Assembly: GCA_963781035.1 (NCBI GenBank)
Contig: CAWAEN010000007.1
Location: 186,001 to 250,000, forward strand
Reading direction: 5' to 3'
Length of the DNA: 64,000 nucleotides
DNA from: SZUA-35 sp963781035
GTDB taxonomy: Bacteria > Actinomycetota > Acidimicrobiia > Acidimicrobiales > SZUA-35
Shown one piece after another: positions 33,831-44,249 of the stretch (position 1 is its first letter; each line of letters starts with the position of its first letter). The notes beneath the pieces were generated by a model. The model saw only the letters and a program-made list of their open reading frames with translations. It searched no databases and was not told the origin of the DNA. The position numbers and the translations under genes are program-made.

Positions 33831-35113
33831 CAGCCCATCTGGAAATCTGGAGTGAGCGGGGGGAGGAAGAGCAGCCCGGGCCCCTCGGCCCAGCGGTGAT
33901 CGCTCGCTCGCGTGTTGGTGACGAACTGTTCGAGCGCATTGCGGGTGGCGGTCGAGGCCCCGCTGATGCCGTAGTGGTCCAGAGCGGTCTGCACAGAAAC
34001 CGGGACGTCGAGATCACGGATCCCGCTGAAGACCCCGTTCGTGTTCTGCGTCCAGCGCAGTCCGCTGGCGAAACCTGACTTCGCCCAGACGGCTGACGAC
34101 GAGATCCAGTACTCGTTCTGTTTCCAGCCGGCCACGTTCGGGGGGTAGAACGGCATCTGCCCCATGCCTCGAAGCGACCACTCCGGATGGGTGTCATCAC
34201 AGGTGAGCCCGGTGTGGCGCATCGCAGCGACGACAAACTCGATCGGGCTCCGGACCAAGCCCTGCTTGGCACGAACTGAGCGGAATTCGGCGTGGTTGAG
34301 GATGGCCCGGAGGGCGTCGGTGATGTTCCACGACGAGCGAAGAGCTCCGGCGATCGTTGCCACGACCGCGCTCGAGGGGTCCGGGTAGGCGAAGAACGAC
34401 CAGAGCTTGGCGGCGATGAACTCGGAGACCCTCACGCCCTTCTGGGAGAAGATGACGTTGATCGTGTCCGGCCCGGTCGAGACCGACTGGCCGAAGAACG
34501 TCTTCGCCCCGTTGTCGTGCTTGGAAGCGTCGAACCAGTAGCGGTCGTTGTCGTCCAGGCCGTGCCCGGTCCAGGCTCGTGCCGACTCGACAACATCGGT
34601 CTCGCTGTAGTGACCGATGCCGAGCGTGAACAGCTCCATCAGCTCGCGGGCAAAGTTCTCGTTTGGCGACCCGACCTCGTTCCGGTCGTTGTCGAGGTAG
34701 GCGATCATCGCCGGCTGGAGGGACACCTGATGGGTGAGCGAGTAGAAGTTCCCCATCCCAGCCGATCGGAAGAGCTGGTTCTGTTCGAACACCGCTCGGT
34801 GGTCGAAGACCTTGTCGAGCGACGTGCAGAAGTGTCCGTGCCAGAAGAGCACCATCTTCTCGACGATCGGTGCCGGCGAATGAGCGGCCCGGTCGAGCCA
34901 GAAGTGCACCATGTCGGTGAACCGGTCGTAGCTGCCACGATTCGGGTCGAGATTCGGCGAATTCTGATCGATCGGGGGTGCCGCACTGATGTCGAGCACG
35001 GTGTTCACTGCATCCGGCCACGCAAGCGCCGAGAGCGCGCTGACCTCGTTGGGCAGCGCGGCGAAGCGGGTTCGTCTGAGAAGGTGCGCGATGTCGCTTG
35101 GGTCCGACGGCAT
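33830..35113 (-). CDS. DUF1800 family protein
   Basis: The 427-residue protein starts DIAHLLRRTRFA, the usual opening of DUF1800. It continues with KMVLFWHGHFCTSLDKV, NENFARELMELFTLGIGHYSETDV, ARAWTGHGLD, FFGQ and PPNVAGWKQNEYWI, all hallmark blocks. The His/Glu-rich core (WHGHF, ENFARELMEL) suggests a metal or radical active site, but no reaction is established for the family. It is translationally coupled to the following DUF1501 gene. A TAGGTA hexamer ends 5 nt before ATG 35113. No signal peptide is evident at this start, which is odd for a partner of a Tat substrate; it may travel with it or act in the cytosol. Confidence 0.82.
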   Translation of the reverse strand: MPSDPSDIAHLLRRTRFAALPNEVSALSALAWPDAVNTVLDISAAPPIDQNSPNLDPNRGSYDRFTDMVHFWLDRAAHSPAPIVEKMVLFWHGHFCTSLDKVFDHRAVFEQNQLFRSAGMGNFYSLTHQVSLQPAMIAYLDNDRNEVGSPNENFARELMELFTLGIGHYSETDVVESARAWTGHGLDDNDRYWFDASKHDNGAKTFFGQSVSTGPDTINVIFSQKGVRVSEFIAAKLWSFFAYPDPSSAVVATIAGALRSSWNITDALRAILNHAEFRSVRAKQGLVRSPIEFVVAAMRHTGLTCDDTHPEWSLRGMGQMPFYPPNVAGWKQNEYWISSSAVWAKSGFASGLRWTQNTNGVFSGIRDLDVPVSVQTALDHYGISGASTATRNALEQFVTNTRASDHRWAEGPGLLFLPPLTPDFQMG

Positions 35114-35226
35114 TGCACTACCTACGGCACATCACACCCCGACATTGAGCTGGGAGTGGGGAAGTTCACCCAGTCGAGGAGATTTCTCAGGTCTGCGGCC
35201 CGAGTCATCCCGATGCCCGCTCGGTC

Positions 35227-36776
35227 TCAGCTGAGAGCGGCGACCAGTTCCTGCTTGAGGTCCCACAGCGCTTCGCTCAACGACACGTGGTAGCGGTGCG
35301 GGTTCACGAGTCGCCGCACACCGGGATCGAGACGCTCCAGATCGTGCGTCCGTCTGGCTCTGAGCTCGTCGAGCGGGACGTCGTCGCCATGTCGGGTCCC
35401 CTGGTTCAGCACCGACTCGAGCAATGGCTCGACGGCAGAGATCTGCGACGGGACCAACCGCCGCCTGGTGCCGGGTTCGACCGGGTGGCGCAGAGTGATG
35501 TCGCTGCGCTCCTCCGGTGCTGGTTCACCCCGGATCGAGACCAGGTCTGCGGTGGAACGCCCACGCTCGTCGTAGAGCCGGTAGAGGTCTTTGTCACCTG
35601 GGTTGGCGATCTTGGCGGGAGTGTCGGACAGCTTGATGGCCGGTTGGAGTTCGGAGCCATTGCTGATGGCCACCAGCTTGTAGACACCGTCGAGATAGGC
35701 CTGGCCCTGGGAGGCGCTCAGCTTCGACCCGGCGCCCATGATCAGCCGGCTGATGAGCCGTTTCGGATCGATGCCGTAGCGGGGTGCTTCGAGGTCGATC
35801 TGTGCGAGGATCTGGAAGATGGCCAGTTCGTCGAGGCCGGACGACAAGCACGATGCGGGTGTCTGGATAGCCGGCATCGTTGAGCAATTCGGCCGATGTG
35901 ATCGCGAGGTAGGCGAGGTCGCCGGAGTCGAGCCGGATGCCGACGGGTTCGTGACCGGCGGAGCGGAGCTCGTCGAAGACGGTGATGGCGTTCGGGACAC
36001 CACTCTTCAGCGTGTCGATGGTGTCGACGAGGAGGAGGCAATCGTCAGGGTAGGTGTCGGCGTAGGCGCGGAAGGCACCCAGCTCGCCTTCGCCGAGTGC
36101 CATGAAGGCCTGCACCAGTGAATGGGCGTGGGTCCCTCGCGGCTCGATTCCCATCACCGTGGAGAGTCCGACGTTCGACGAGAAGGCAGCGCCGCCGATC
36201 AGGGCAGCCCGGCCGGCGGCGTTGGCCCCGAAGTGGGCCGACCGGCGAAGTCCGAACTCGAAGACGGGTTGTCCTCTCGACGCCTCGGCCAGTCGGGACG
36301 CCTTGGTGGCGATGAGGGTCTGGAAGTTGAGGTGGTTGAGCAGCGAAGACTCGAGAATCTGCGCCATGACGAGCGGCCCTTCGATCATCACGACGGGGGT
36401 GTTCGCGTGGACGACACGGCCCTCGGGAACCGCTCGCAGTGAGATGCCGTCGAAGCTGCCGTTCGCCCGCAGCCAGCGGAGGAAGTCGTCGTCGAACACT
36501 CGGTGGCCGGCGGGAGTTCGCTGGGCAGCCGAGCACCGCGATCTCCTCGTCGCCGAATCGTGCGGCTGCCATCCAGTCGAGCAGCCAGTCCATGCCTGCA
36601 GCGATGCAGTATCCGGCCTGGTGGCTGCCGTAGTCCGGGTAGCGACGAAAGAAGTGCTCGAACAGCGCCGGACGTTCGTGGAGGTCACGGCGGAAGTACG
36701 CCTGTGACATCGTGAGCTGGTACTGGTCGGTGAAGAGCACACCCTCGGTGAGGGCTCGGTCTGGACGGGAGGCCAC
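35227..36776 (-). CDS. pncB: Nicotinate phosphoribosyltransferase, two frame breaks
   Basis: The enzyme makes nicotinate mononucleotide from nicotinate, PRPP and ATP. From GTG 36776: LFTDQYQLTMSQAYFRR (substrate-site opening), ALFEHFFRRYP, YCIAAGMDWLLDW. After a break near 36530: FDDDFLRWLRANGSF, VPEGRVVHANTPVVMIEG, TLIATKASRLAEAS, FGLRRSAHFGANAAGRAA (catalytic His), GIRLDSGDLAYLA. After a break near 35846: GLDELAIFQILAQ, MGAGSKLSASQG, VYKLVAISNG, followed by a C-terminal domain ending VSLSEALWDLKQELVA. The joined length is about 516 residues. It is divergent from pncA, forming an NAD-salvage pair with symmetric TGGCACACT elements. Confidence 0.88.
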
Positions 36777-36783
36777 GGCCGAC

Positions 36784-36849
36784 AGTGTGCCAGGTGTGGG
36801 CTCCTCGGCTCGCTTTAGCGGCCCAGGTGGCGAATGGCGATGGCACACT
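36784..36849. promoter_or_regulatory. Divergent pncB/pncA control region with inverted TGGCACACT arms
   Basis: AGTGTGCCA (36784-36792) and TGGCACACT (36841-36849) are exact 9-bp inverted repeats placed 7 nt from the pncB GTG and 6 nt from the pncA ATG. Each arm contains CACACT at the leaderless -10 position. They are either twin promoters or a split operator for a common regulator. Confidence 0.45.
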
Positions 36850-36855
36850 CTTCGC

Positions 36856-37460
36856 ATGGCTGACGCTGGGACGCTTCCGACCTTCTCCCCCACCACGGCG
36901 CTGATCGTCGTCGACGTGCAGAACGATTTCGCTGATCCGGCCGGCTCGCTCTATGTCGCCGGTGGCGAGGACGTGCTCCCCCTGGTCAACCGCCTCGGCG
37001 CCGAGGCCGTCGCCGCCGGTGCCCCGGTGTTCCTCACACAGGACTGGCATCCCGAGTCGACCCCGCACTTCATCGAGGACGGCGGCGTCTGGCCCACCCA
37101 CTGTGTCCGCGACACGTGGGGAGCGCAGCTCCACCCGGATCTGCTCGTCTCGGGTCCGGTCGTTCGGAAGGGCACTCGAGGTGAGGACGGCTATTCCGGC
37201 TTCACGATGCGCGACCCCGTCGACGGCTCGACGGTGCCGACCGAGCTCGACGGTCTGCTTCGCGATGCCGGGGTGACCAGCCACGGTCGTCGTCGGTATC
37301 GCCCTCGACGTGTGTGTTCGTGGCCACCGCTGAAGACGCACTGTCCAACGGCTACGAGGTCACGGTGGTCGCCGAGGCCACTCGGGCCGTCAATCTCGAA
37401 TCGGGCGACGGTGAGGCAGCGGTCGAGGCGATGCGGGCATCGGGCATCGCGGTCGTGTGA
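36856..37460 (+). CDS. pncA: Nicotinamidase, two frame breaks
   Basis: This isochorismatase-fold enzyme hydrolyses nicotinamide to nicotinate, the substrate of the divergent pncB. The catalytic Asp20 is in LIVVDVQNDF. Metal ligands are in FLTQDWHPESTPHF, the catalytic Lys near 105 is in VVRKGTRGEDGYSGF, and the nucleophile Cys lies in IALDVCV. Breaks near 37280 and 37312 put the last third in other frames (TVVVGIALDV, then ATAEDALSNGYEVTVVAEATRAVN), ending at the stop at 37458-37460. The joined length is about 201 residues, normal for PncA. Its stop overlaps the hrpA GTG by 4 bp (GTGA). Confidence 0.85.
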
Positions 37461-40400
37461 CCGAGCAGACCCCGGAGGACGACATTCGTTCGGTCGCCCG
37501 CTCGCTTCCGATCTGGGAGCGAGCGCACGAGATCCGCCGACTCATCACCGACCACCAGGTCGTGATCGTGGCCGGCGAGACCGGGTCGGGAAAGAGCACG
37601 CAGCTCCCGCAGATCTGCCTCGAGCTCGGGCGAGGGGTCGACGGTCGAATCGGCCACACGCAGCCTCGGCGTATCGCGGCACGATCGGTGGCTGAACGAG
37701 TTGCGGTGGAGCTCGGTACGAGTGTGGGCGACCGGGTCGGCTACGCCGTGCGATTCAACGACCAGGTCGGGCCGTCCACACAGATCAAGGTGATGACGGA
37801 CGGCATCCTGCTGGCCGAGATCCAGCGGGATCGCATGTTGCGGGCCTACGACACGCTGATCATCGACGAAGCCCATGAGCGGTCGCTCAACATCGATTTC
37901 CTGCTCGGCTACCTCAAGCAACTCCTCCCCCGTCGCCCCGATCTCAAGCTGATCGTGACCTCGGCGACCATCGACACGGAGCGCTTCTCCGAGCACTTCG
38001 ACGACGCCCCCGTCGTCGAAGTCTCGGGTCGCACCTATCCGGTGGAGATCGGATACCGGCCGGTGCAGGATCAGCCGTTGCCCGAGGCCATCGCCGAGGC
38101 CGTGGGAGAGCTGTGGCGATCGACGGACGGCGACGTGCTCGTGTTCTGCAGTGGCGAACGCGACATCAGGGATGCGGCCGAAGCGGTGACCGCAGCCAAG
38201 CTTCCGGGAGCAGACATCTTCCCGCTCTACGCTCGGCTGAGTTCGGCAGAACAACAGCGAGTGTTCCGGAGCCATCCCAACCGCCGGGTCGTTCTGGCCA
38301 CCAACGTTGCCGAGACCTCGCTCACGGTTCCCGGAGTCCGGAGTGTCGTCGACCCGGGTCTGGCCAGGATCTCTCGATACAGCGCACGAACAAAGGTCCA
38401 GCGGTTGCCGATCGAGAAGGTCTCGCAGGCCTCGGCCGACCAGCGAGCCGGCCGTTGCGGCCGTGTCGCTCCGGGTGTGTGCCTGCGGCTGTACGCCGAG
38501 GACGACTACGACACTCGGCCCGAGTTCACCGAGCCCGAGATCACACGTACGAACCTCGCTTCGGTCATCCTCCAGATGGCGAGCCTCGGATTGGGTGACA
38601 TCGAGGCCTTCCCCTTCGTCGAGTCCCCTGACCGACGGAACATCGCAGACGGCATCGCCGTGTTGGAGGAGTTGGGCGCGGTGGACCCCGATCACTTCGG
38701 GACGAAACGGTGGCTGACACCGCTCGGGCGGGAGTTGAGCCGGCTCCCGGTCGATCCCCGCCTCGCCAGGATGGTCATCGCCGCCGCTGAAGAGGGGTGC
38801 CTTCGTGAGGTCCTCGTGATCGCGTCTGCATTGTCGGTCCAGGACGTGCGAGAGCGACCGGCAGACCAGCGAGAGGCGGCGCAGCAACTGCACGCCCGGT
38901 TCGACGACGAGCGTTCTGACTTCTTCTCGATCCTGCGGCTGTGGACCCATCTCCAGGTCGAGCGTCGGGAACGAACCGGGAACCAGTTTCGCCGCATGTG
39001 TCGAGCGGAGTTCCTGCACTATCTGCGTTTTCGGGAATGGCAGGACGTGCATCAGCAGCTGCGCCGGGTGGCGAAGCAGCTCGGTCTCCAGGCGTCAACC
39101 GGACCGTTGATCGTCGACGAGGTCCCTCCGGAGGCGGTCCATCGAGCCTTGCTTTCCGGGTTCCTGTCCCAGATCGGCACCAAGAAGCAGGAGGACGCAC
39201 CATCCTCCGCCAAGGGGGCATCGGCGAAAGGCAAGCGGAAGGGGCGGCAGGCGCGACCCGCCTACGTCGGTCCCCGGAACACGAGTTTCATCCTCGCACC
39301 AGGGTCAGCGGTGGCTCGGTCTGCCCCGAAGTGGGTGATGGCAGCCGAGCTCATCGAGACCGACCAGTTGCGGGCGCGGACGATCGCTCCCGTCGACCCG
39401 CGCTGGCTCGAGTCGATCGGTGGCCACCTCATGCAGTGGAGCTACACGAGTGCGACGTGGGATCCGGAGCAGGGAGCGGCGTTCGTCGTCGAACGGGCCA
39501 CGCTCTTGGGCCTCTCGGTGGTGGCCGGGCGCAGGATCCTGCTCGATCGAGTGAATCCGGAGTTGGCCAGGGAGCTGTTCATCCACCACGGGCTCGTCGA
39601 CCCCGAGTGGCCAGATGACGTGTCCACCACGGTCGAGCGGCTGATCGAGACCGAGGTCCTCGAAGGCCAATGCCGAGCTGGTTCGGCACGCCGACGACAT
39701 CGAGGCCCGAGCGCGGCGGCGTGATCTGGTGGCTGGCCTCGACGCTCGGTTCGACTTCTACGACCAGCGTCTTCCCGCCGATGTCACCACGGCGAAGCGG
39801 TTCAACGCGTGGTGGCGTCGACAGCGTTCCGAGAACCCTGACCTGCTGGCCTTCACGCTTGGCGACCTCCTTCCCGGACACCAGCAGCTCGACCTCGGAG
39901 GATTTCCGGACGTCTGGGACGCCGATGGCCGAGCGTTCGCGTTGCAGTACGAGTTCGATGCGACCAGCCCGATCGACGGCCTGACCATCGACGTGCCGGT
40001 GGAGCACCTTGCTTCTCTCGATGCGGCTCCGTTCACATGGTCGGTTCCCGGACTGCGGACCGATCTGATCGAGGCGGTGCTGCGATCCTTGCCCAAACAG
40101 GTTCGCAAGGAGTTCATCCCGATCGCGGAGACGGCTGCGCAATTGAGCCGCGAGCTCGTGCCGGAGGAGCGGTCGATCGTCGATGCTGTTGCCGATCACC
40201 TGGCGTTGCGGGCGGGCATCGGCCGGGAGCTCCTTCTGCTCGGCCCTGACTCGGTGCCGCCGCATCTCCGCCCCACATTTCGGATCGTGGGGGCCGATGG
40301 CGAGATGTTGGCCGCCGGCAAGGACCTCGGTCGCCTCCAGGCCAGGATGGATGCCAGGGCCCGAGCCGCTCTCGAGGAGACTGATCACCATCTGGAGATG

Positions 40401-41270
40401 GATGGCCTCACCGATTGGCCCGCCCTGGAGTCAGGTGGGCTCCCGGACTCGGTCGAGCGAGTGGAGCGGGGGCACCGCATCACCGCCTATCCGGCGATGG
40501 TCGACGAGCGGAGGACGGGCACGGGCGAGGCTGTCGCGATCCGTTTGTTGGCCACGCCGGGTGAGCAGCGCATCGAGGGCTGGTTGGGCTGTCGTCGATT
40601 GCTCGAGCTCGGGCTCACTGTCAATCGGCGTGGGATCAGCGACCGGTTGACCAACCACGATCGTCTCGCCTTGGCCGTCGGACCGTACGGGTCGGTCGAC
40701 CGCTGGATCGACGATGTGATTGCGGCATCGCTCGACGAGGTCATTCGGTCCGCCGGGGGCCCGCCTCGCACGGCGGCACGCTTTCGTGCGCTCGACGCGT
40801 GGGCGGTGCGACGCCTGCCTGATCTGCTCGACGTCGTCGCCGAGGCCGGCATTCGCATGGTCCGGATCGCGGCATCGGTCGAGTCTGCGTTGAGCGAGTC
40901 CTGGCCCACGGCAGCAGCGGGGGCCGTCGCCGATGTTCGCCGACAGCTCGATCGTCTCCACGACGAGGATGCGTTGATGGCAGCCGGCCTCGAGCGGCTC
41001 GACCACGTCGTTCGGTACCTGTCTGCCATCGAGGTGCGCCTGGAACGACTTCGACTCGATCCGCGCCGCGACCAACAGTTGGCGGCCGAGATAGGGGCGC
41101 TCGAAGCCGAGATCGAACGGTTGTCGGCGGCCGAGCAGATCGTGCTGAGCCGGCGGCTCGAGGAGCTGCGGGTCAGCGTGTTCGCCCAGCATCTCGGAAC
41201 CGACGGTCCGGTCAGCGCGAAACGCATCCGTCGGGCCATCGCCGATGCTGCGGCGACCACGGTGCGCTGA
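37457..41270 (+). CDS. hrpA: ATP-dependent RNA helicase HrpA, frame broken
   Basis: This DEAH/RHA helicase is about 1271 residues after joining. Motifs: GETGSGKSTQLPQ (Walker A, 40-52), TQPRRIAARSVA, LIIDEAHERSLN, VTSATIDTERF, VVLATNVAETSLTVP and SADQRAGRCGRV, followed by HA2/OB-fold regions and the long DUF3418 C-terminal domain typical of full-length HrpA. A break near 39660 separates LVDPEWPDDVSTTVERLIETEVL from NAELVRHADDIEARARR. GTG 37457 overlaps the pncA stop. HrpA unwinds RNA, with roles in mRNA processing and rescue of stalled ribosomes. Its coupling to pncA is probably just operon packing. Confidence 0.9.
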
Positions 41271-41314
41271 CCGAGAGTGGGAATGAGGTCGGATGCTGTG
41301 GTAGCAACGGCCGA

Positions 41315-42127
41315 ATGAGCCCTTCGGTTGCCGATGTCACCCGTGATCTGATCGACGAACAGAACGATCTCGATCGGATCGTGTCGTCGTTGGCACCAGA
41401 GCAGTTCGCGATCGCTACTCCCAGCCCAGGGTGGACCGTCGCCGATCAACTCGGTCACCTGGCGTTCTTCGACACGACGGCGGCGCTGGCCATCAACGAC
41501 CCTGACGCGTTCGTCTCCCATCGAAGCGAGTTGTTCGCGACACCGCCCGCCGGCGAGGATCTCGATGCTGCGACCCTCGGTGACTATCGGGCGATGGACG
41601 TTCCGACGTTGGTTGCCGCCTGGCGTTCGGCTCGTGCCGACCTGGAGTCGGCGGCACGTTCGCTCGGCGAGGGCGATCGGGTCGAGTGGTATGGGCCGTC
41701 GATGGGAGCAAAGTCCTTTCTCACGGCCAGATTGATGGAGGCCTGGGCTCACGGGCAGGACATCGCCGACGCCGTTGGAGCTGATCGGACGGCGTCGACG
41801 AGGCTCGTCCACATCGCGCAACTCGGAGTGATTACCCAGAAATGGTCGTTCACCGTCCGAGGCGAGGAGCCGCCGGCCGGGCAAGTGACGGTCAGCCTCG
41901 ATGCTCCTGGCGGTTCGACGTGGGACTGGGGCGATGCCGACGCCGCAGACCGCGTGACCGGCCCAGCCGAGGACTTCTGCCTCGTCGTGACCCAGCGTCG
42001 TCATGTCGACGACACCGATCTCGTCGTCACCGGCTCCGTGGCTCGTCGATGGATGGAGCGGGCCCAGGCATTCGCCGGCGGCCCGACGACCGGACCGGCG
42101 CCAACCGGACCTGCACCCACTGGGTGA
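41315..42127 (+). CDS. TIGR03084-type metal-binding DinB/MDMPI-fold protein
   Basis: The 270-residue protein has the N-terminal mycothiol-dependent maleylpyruvate isomerase / DinB fold. It starts with a helix (DVTRDLIDEQNDLDRIVSSL), then TPSPGWTVADQLGHLAFFD (first metal His) and LMEAWAHGQDIADAVG (second metal His). A C-terminal domain follows (GQVTVSLDAPGGSTWDWG) and a PTTGPAPTGPAPTG tail. The pattern matches the actinobacterial TIGR03084 family, whose members probably use a low-molecular-weight thiol. Mycothiol-linked transfer or isomerisation is inferred from the fold. ATG 41315 is 44 bp after hrpA. The following 291 bp contain no gene. Confidence 0.78.
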   Translation: MSPSVADVTRDLIDEQNDLDRIVSSLAPEQFAIATPSPGWTVADQLGHLAFFDTTAALAINDPDAFVSHRSELFATPPAGEDLDAATLGDYRAMDVPTLVAAWRSARADLESAARSLGEGDRVEWYGPSMGAKSFLTARLMEAWAHGQDIADAVGADRTASTRLVHIAQLGVITQKWSFTVRGEEPPAGQVTVSLDAPGGSTWDWGDADAADRVTGPAEDFCLVVTQRRHVDDTDLVVTGSVARRWMERAQAFAGGPTTGPAPTGPAPTG

Positions 42128-42235
42128 CACGAAATGCTTCCGCCTGGTGGGAACCGAGCGACTGCGAAGTGTCAAGAGTGTGACGAATGTCTCTCATCGG
42201 TGACAACCAGGGTCACCCGGGCGACTCGCCCCTGC

Positions 42236-42241
42236 TACGGT
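42236..42241 (+). promoter_or_regulatory. -10-like hexamer TACGGT of the peptide-transporter operon
   Basis: TACGGT ends at 42241, so transcription should begin near 42248, within 3 nt of the first base pair of the structured leader. This gives a ~170-nt 5' UTR, unlike the leaderless genes nearby. GGTGAC...GTCACC (42200-42216) upstream is a possible operator. Confidence 0.4.
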
Positions 42242-42244
42242 CGA

Positions 42245-42331
42245 ACGGGCACGCACAGGGGACCCGGCATCGTTGGATGCCGAGTTCGTGAGCCTCCGGG
42301 CGATGAAATCCGGGGAGGATCGGGTGGCCGT
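42245..42331 (+). ncRNA. Structured leader RNA resembling a c-di-GMP-I (GEMM) riboswitch
   Basis: P1 is ACGGgCAC (42245-42252) with GTGgCCGT (42324-42331), one internal mismatch. GCACAGGG follows P1 directly, as in GEMM-I. A second hairpin is GGCATC-GTTG-GATGCC (42266-42281). A third is GCCTCCGG (42292-42299) paired with CCGGGGAGG (42310-42318), then ATCGGGTGGCCG. The order P1, ACAGGG, hairpin, AGCCTCCGG hairpin, CGGGT, P1' matches the class. The counterparts of Vc2 A18/G20, A47 and C92 are present. Deviations: no GNRA loop on the second hairpin, CAAA after AGGG replaced by GACC, and ACGCAAAGCC replaced by TTCGTGAGCC. It may be a variant class. It lies 88 nt upstream of the substrate-binding-protein ATG. 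Confidence 0.45.
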
Positions 42332-42418
42332 CAAAGGCTCAACCCCGACTGCGTGCGCCAACGCGGATGTTCCGCAATGGCGAAATAGCTCGAAAGAGCG
42401 AAGAAGGGAATCCCTCAT

Positions 42419-44168
42419 ATGGATTGGAAGCGCTTCGATCTCATGCGCCGGAACGTCGGCCCGGTCGAACTCGATCTCATCGAGTCCTACGCTCAGAAGA
42501 AGATCAACCGCCGCGACTTCGTGCGTCGTGGCACCATCGTCGGCCTCGGTGCCCCCTTCATGGGCGCGATCATCGCCGCCTGCGGCGGCAGCGACGACGC
42601 CGGTAGCACCGACACCACGGCAGGCGAGGCCACCGAGACCACGGCAGCCGCCGGAGGGGGCGGAAACGAAGCTTCGGGCACCGTCGGCGGCAACCTCATC
42701 GTCGGCAACCAGTTCGGTGACGCCAACTCGGGCCTCGATCCGGTGGCCATGCTCGACCTAGGTACCTACAACGTGATCTCACAGTCGTTCGAGTACCTGG
42801 TCGGTCTCGGTGCCGATGGCAACATCGACGCCACCGCACTCGCCACCAGCTGGTCGCCGAACGAAGACGGCTCGGTGTGGACCTTCGAGCTCCGCGAAGG
42901 CGCCACCTGGCAGGGAAGCGGCGAGCCGCTGACCTCCGCCGATGTCGCCGCCACGATGGATCGTCTCTCCGCTGCCGGCAACGCCGGCCTTGGTGGTGTG
43001 ATCGGTGAAGGTGCGGTCGACGCCTCCGACCCCCAGAAGGCCGTCATCACGCTCATCGAGCCGAACGGCAACTTCCCGGTGCTGGTGTCGATCTTCAACA
43101 CCCAGAGCGTCATCACTCCGGCTGACTACACCTCTGGCACCACGCTCAATGAGCGTCCCGAGGGCACCGGTGCCTGGAAGCTCGACAGCTTCGATCCCAC
43201 CACGTTCGTCGCCAAGTACTCCCGCAACGATGCCTGGTGGGGTGGTGCGACGAACCTCGACACCGTCGAGCTGCGAGGTTTCGCCGACATCGGCACCGCG
43301 GTCACGGCAATGTCAAGCCGCGAAATCGATGTCATCCAGAACTTCAGCGTCATCGGCGGTGAGGGCCTCCTCAACGACGACTCGTTCACGGTTCTCACCC
43401 CGCCGTCGTCGAACCACCGTCAGGTCTGGTTCAACGTCCCGCAGGGCAAGTGGGACAGCAACCTCGTTCGCCAGGCACTGGGCTGGACCTTCGATCGCGA
43501 CCAGATGGTGAACACGCTGTTCGCCGGGCGGGCCGAGATCGCCAACGATCACCCGATCCTGTCGACGCTTCCGTTCTTCGATCCGGATGCCACACCGCAG
43601 CGCACCCGCGACATCGACAAGGCCAAGCAGCTCATTGCCGACTCCGGCATCACCGATCTCACCGGAACCATCGAGTGTGGTGACCTCGGTGAGGTTCCCG
43701 ACTTTGCCGCCATCATCCAGCAGAACGCAGCTGAGGCCGGCTTCGACCTCCAGGTCAACGTCCAGTCGAACTCGACGTTCTACGGCGATTCCTGGTGCCC
43801 CGGACCGAACGACAGCGATGCGAACCTCCCGTGTGACAACTCGAGCTCGCTCGGCATCGTCGATTACGGCCACCGGCCTACTCCCGATATCTTCCTCGGC
43901 TCCGCTCTCAGCAGCGGCGGCGTGTGGAACTCATCGAACTATGCCAACCCCGACTTCGATCAGAAGCTCTCCGAGTACCGCACCTCGGTCGATGTCGCCG
44001 GTCAGAAGGCCGCCATCGGATCGATCCAGTCGATCCTGCACGAAGATGCTCCGGCGTTGTACGCCGTACTTCTTCAACTACCTCGCCGGTCACGCAGACA
44101 CGGTGACTGGAGTGCAGACCACGGCCCTCGGCCATGTCGTTGTATCCGGCGCCTCCAAGGACGCCTGA
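42419..44168 (+). CDS. Peptide ABC transporter substrate-binding lipoprotein (family 5), frame broken near the end
   Basis: This is an extracellular solute-binding protein of about 583 residues. The N-terminus combines a twin-arginine motif (NRRDFVRRG, 30-38) with a lipobox (IIAAC, Cys55), indicating Tat export and lipid anchoring. A Thr/Ala/Gly-rich linker follows, then the SBP family 5 core: NQFGDANSGLDP, SFEYLVGLGADGN, WTFELREGATWQ, SADVAATMDRL, TGAWKLDSFD, VWFNVPQGKWD and RQALGWTFDRDQMV. A break near 44064 shifts the frame; the true end is YFFNYLAGHADTVTGVQTT to the stop at 44168. The unbroken reading beyond that point is spurious. It probably binds oligopeptides or similar solutes for the following permeases. 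Confidence 0.88.
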
Positions 44169-44249
44169 GAATCCCGCACTACCCGGTGGGGCCCGCTCTC
44201 GGCGGGTCCCACCGGTGTTCTCCCGCCCGCCACCGCTTCGAGGTCGCCC

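Noticed and set aside
39650..39730. Programmed frameshift in hrpA
   Set aside because: No slippery heptamer or downstream pseudoknot is evident and similar breaks are spread through many genes, so a sequencing indel is simpler.
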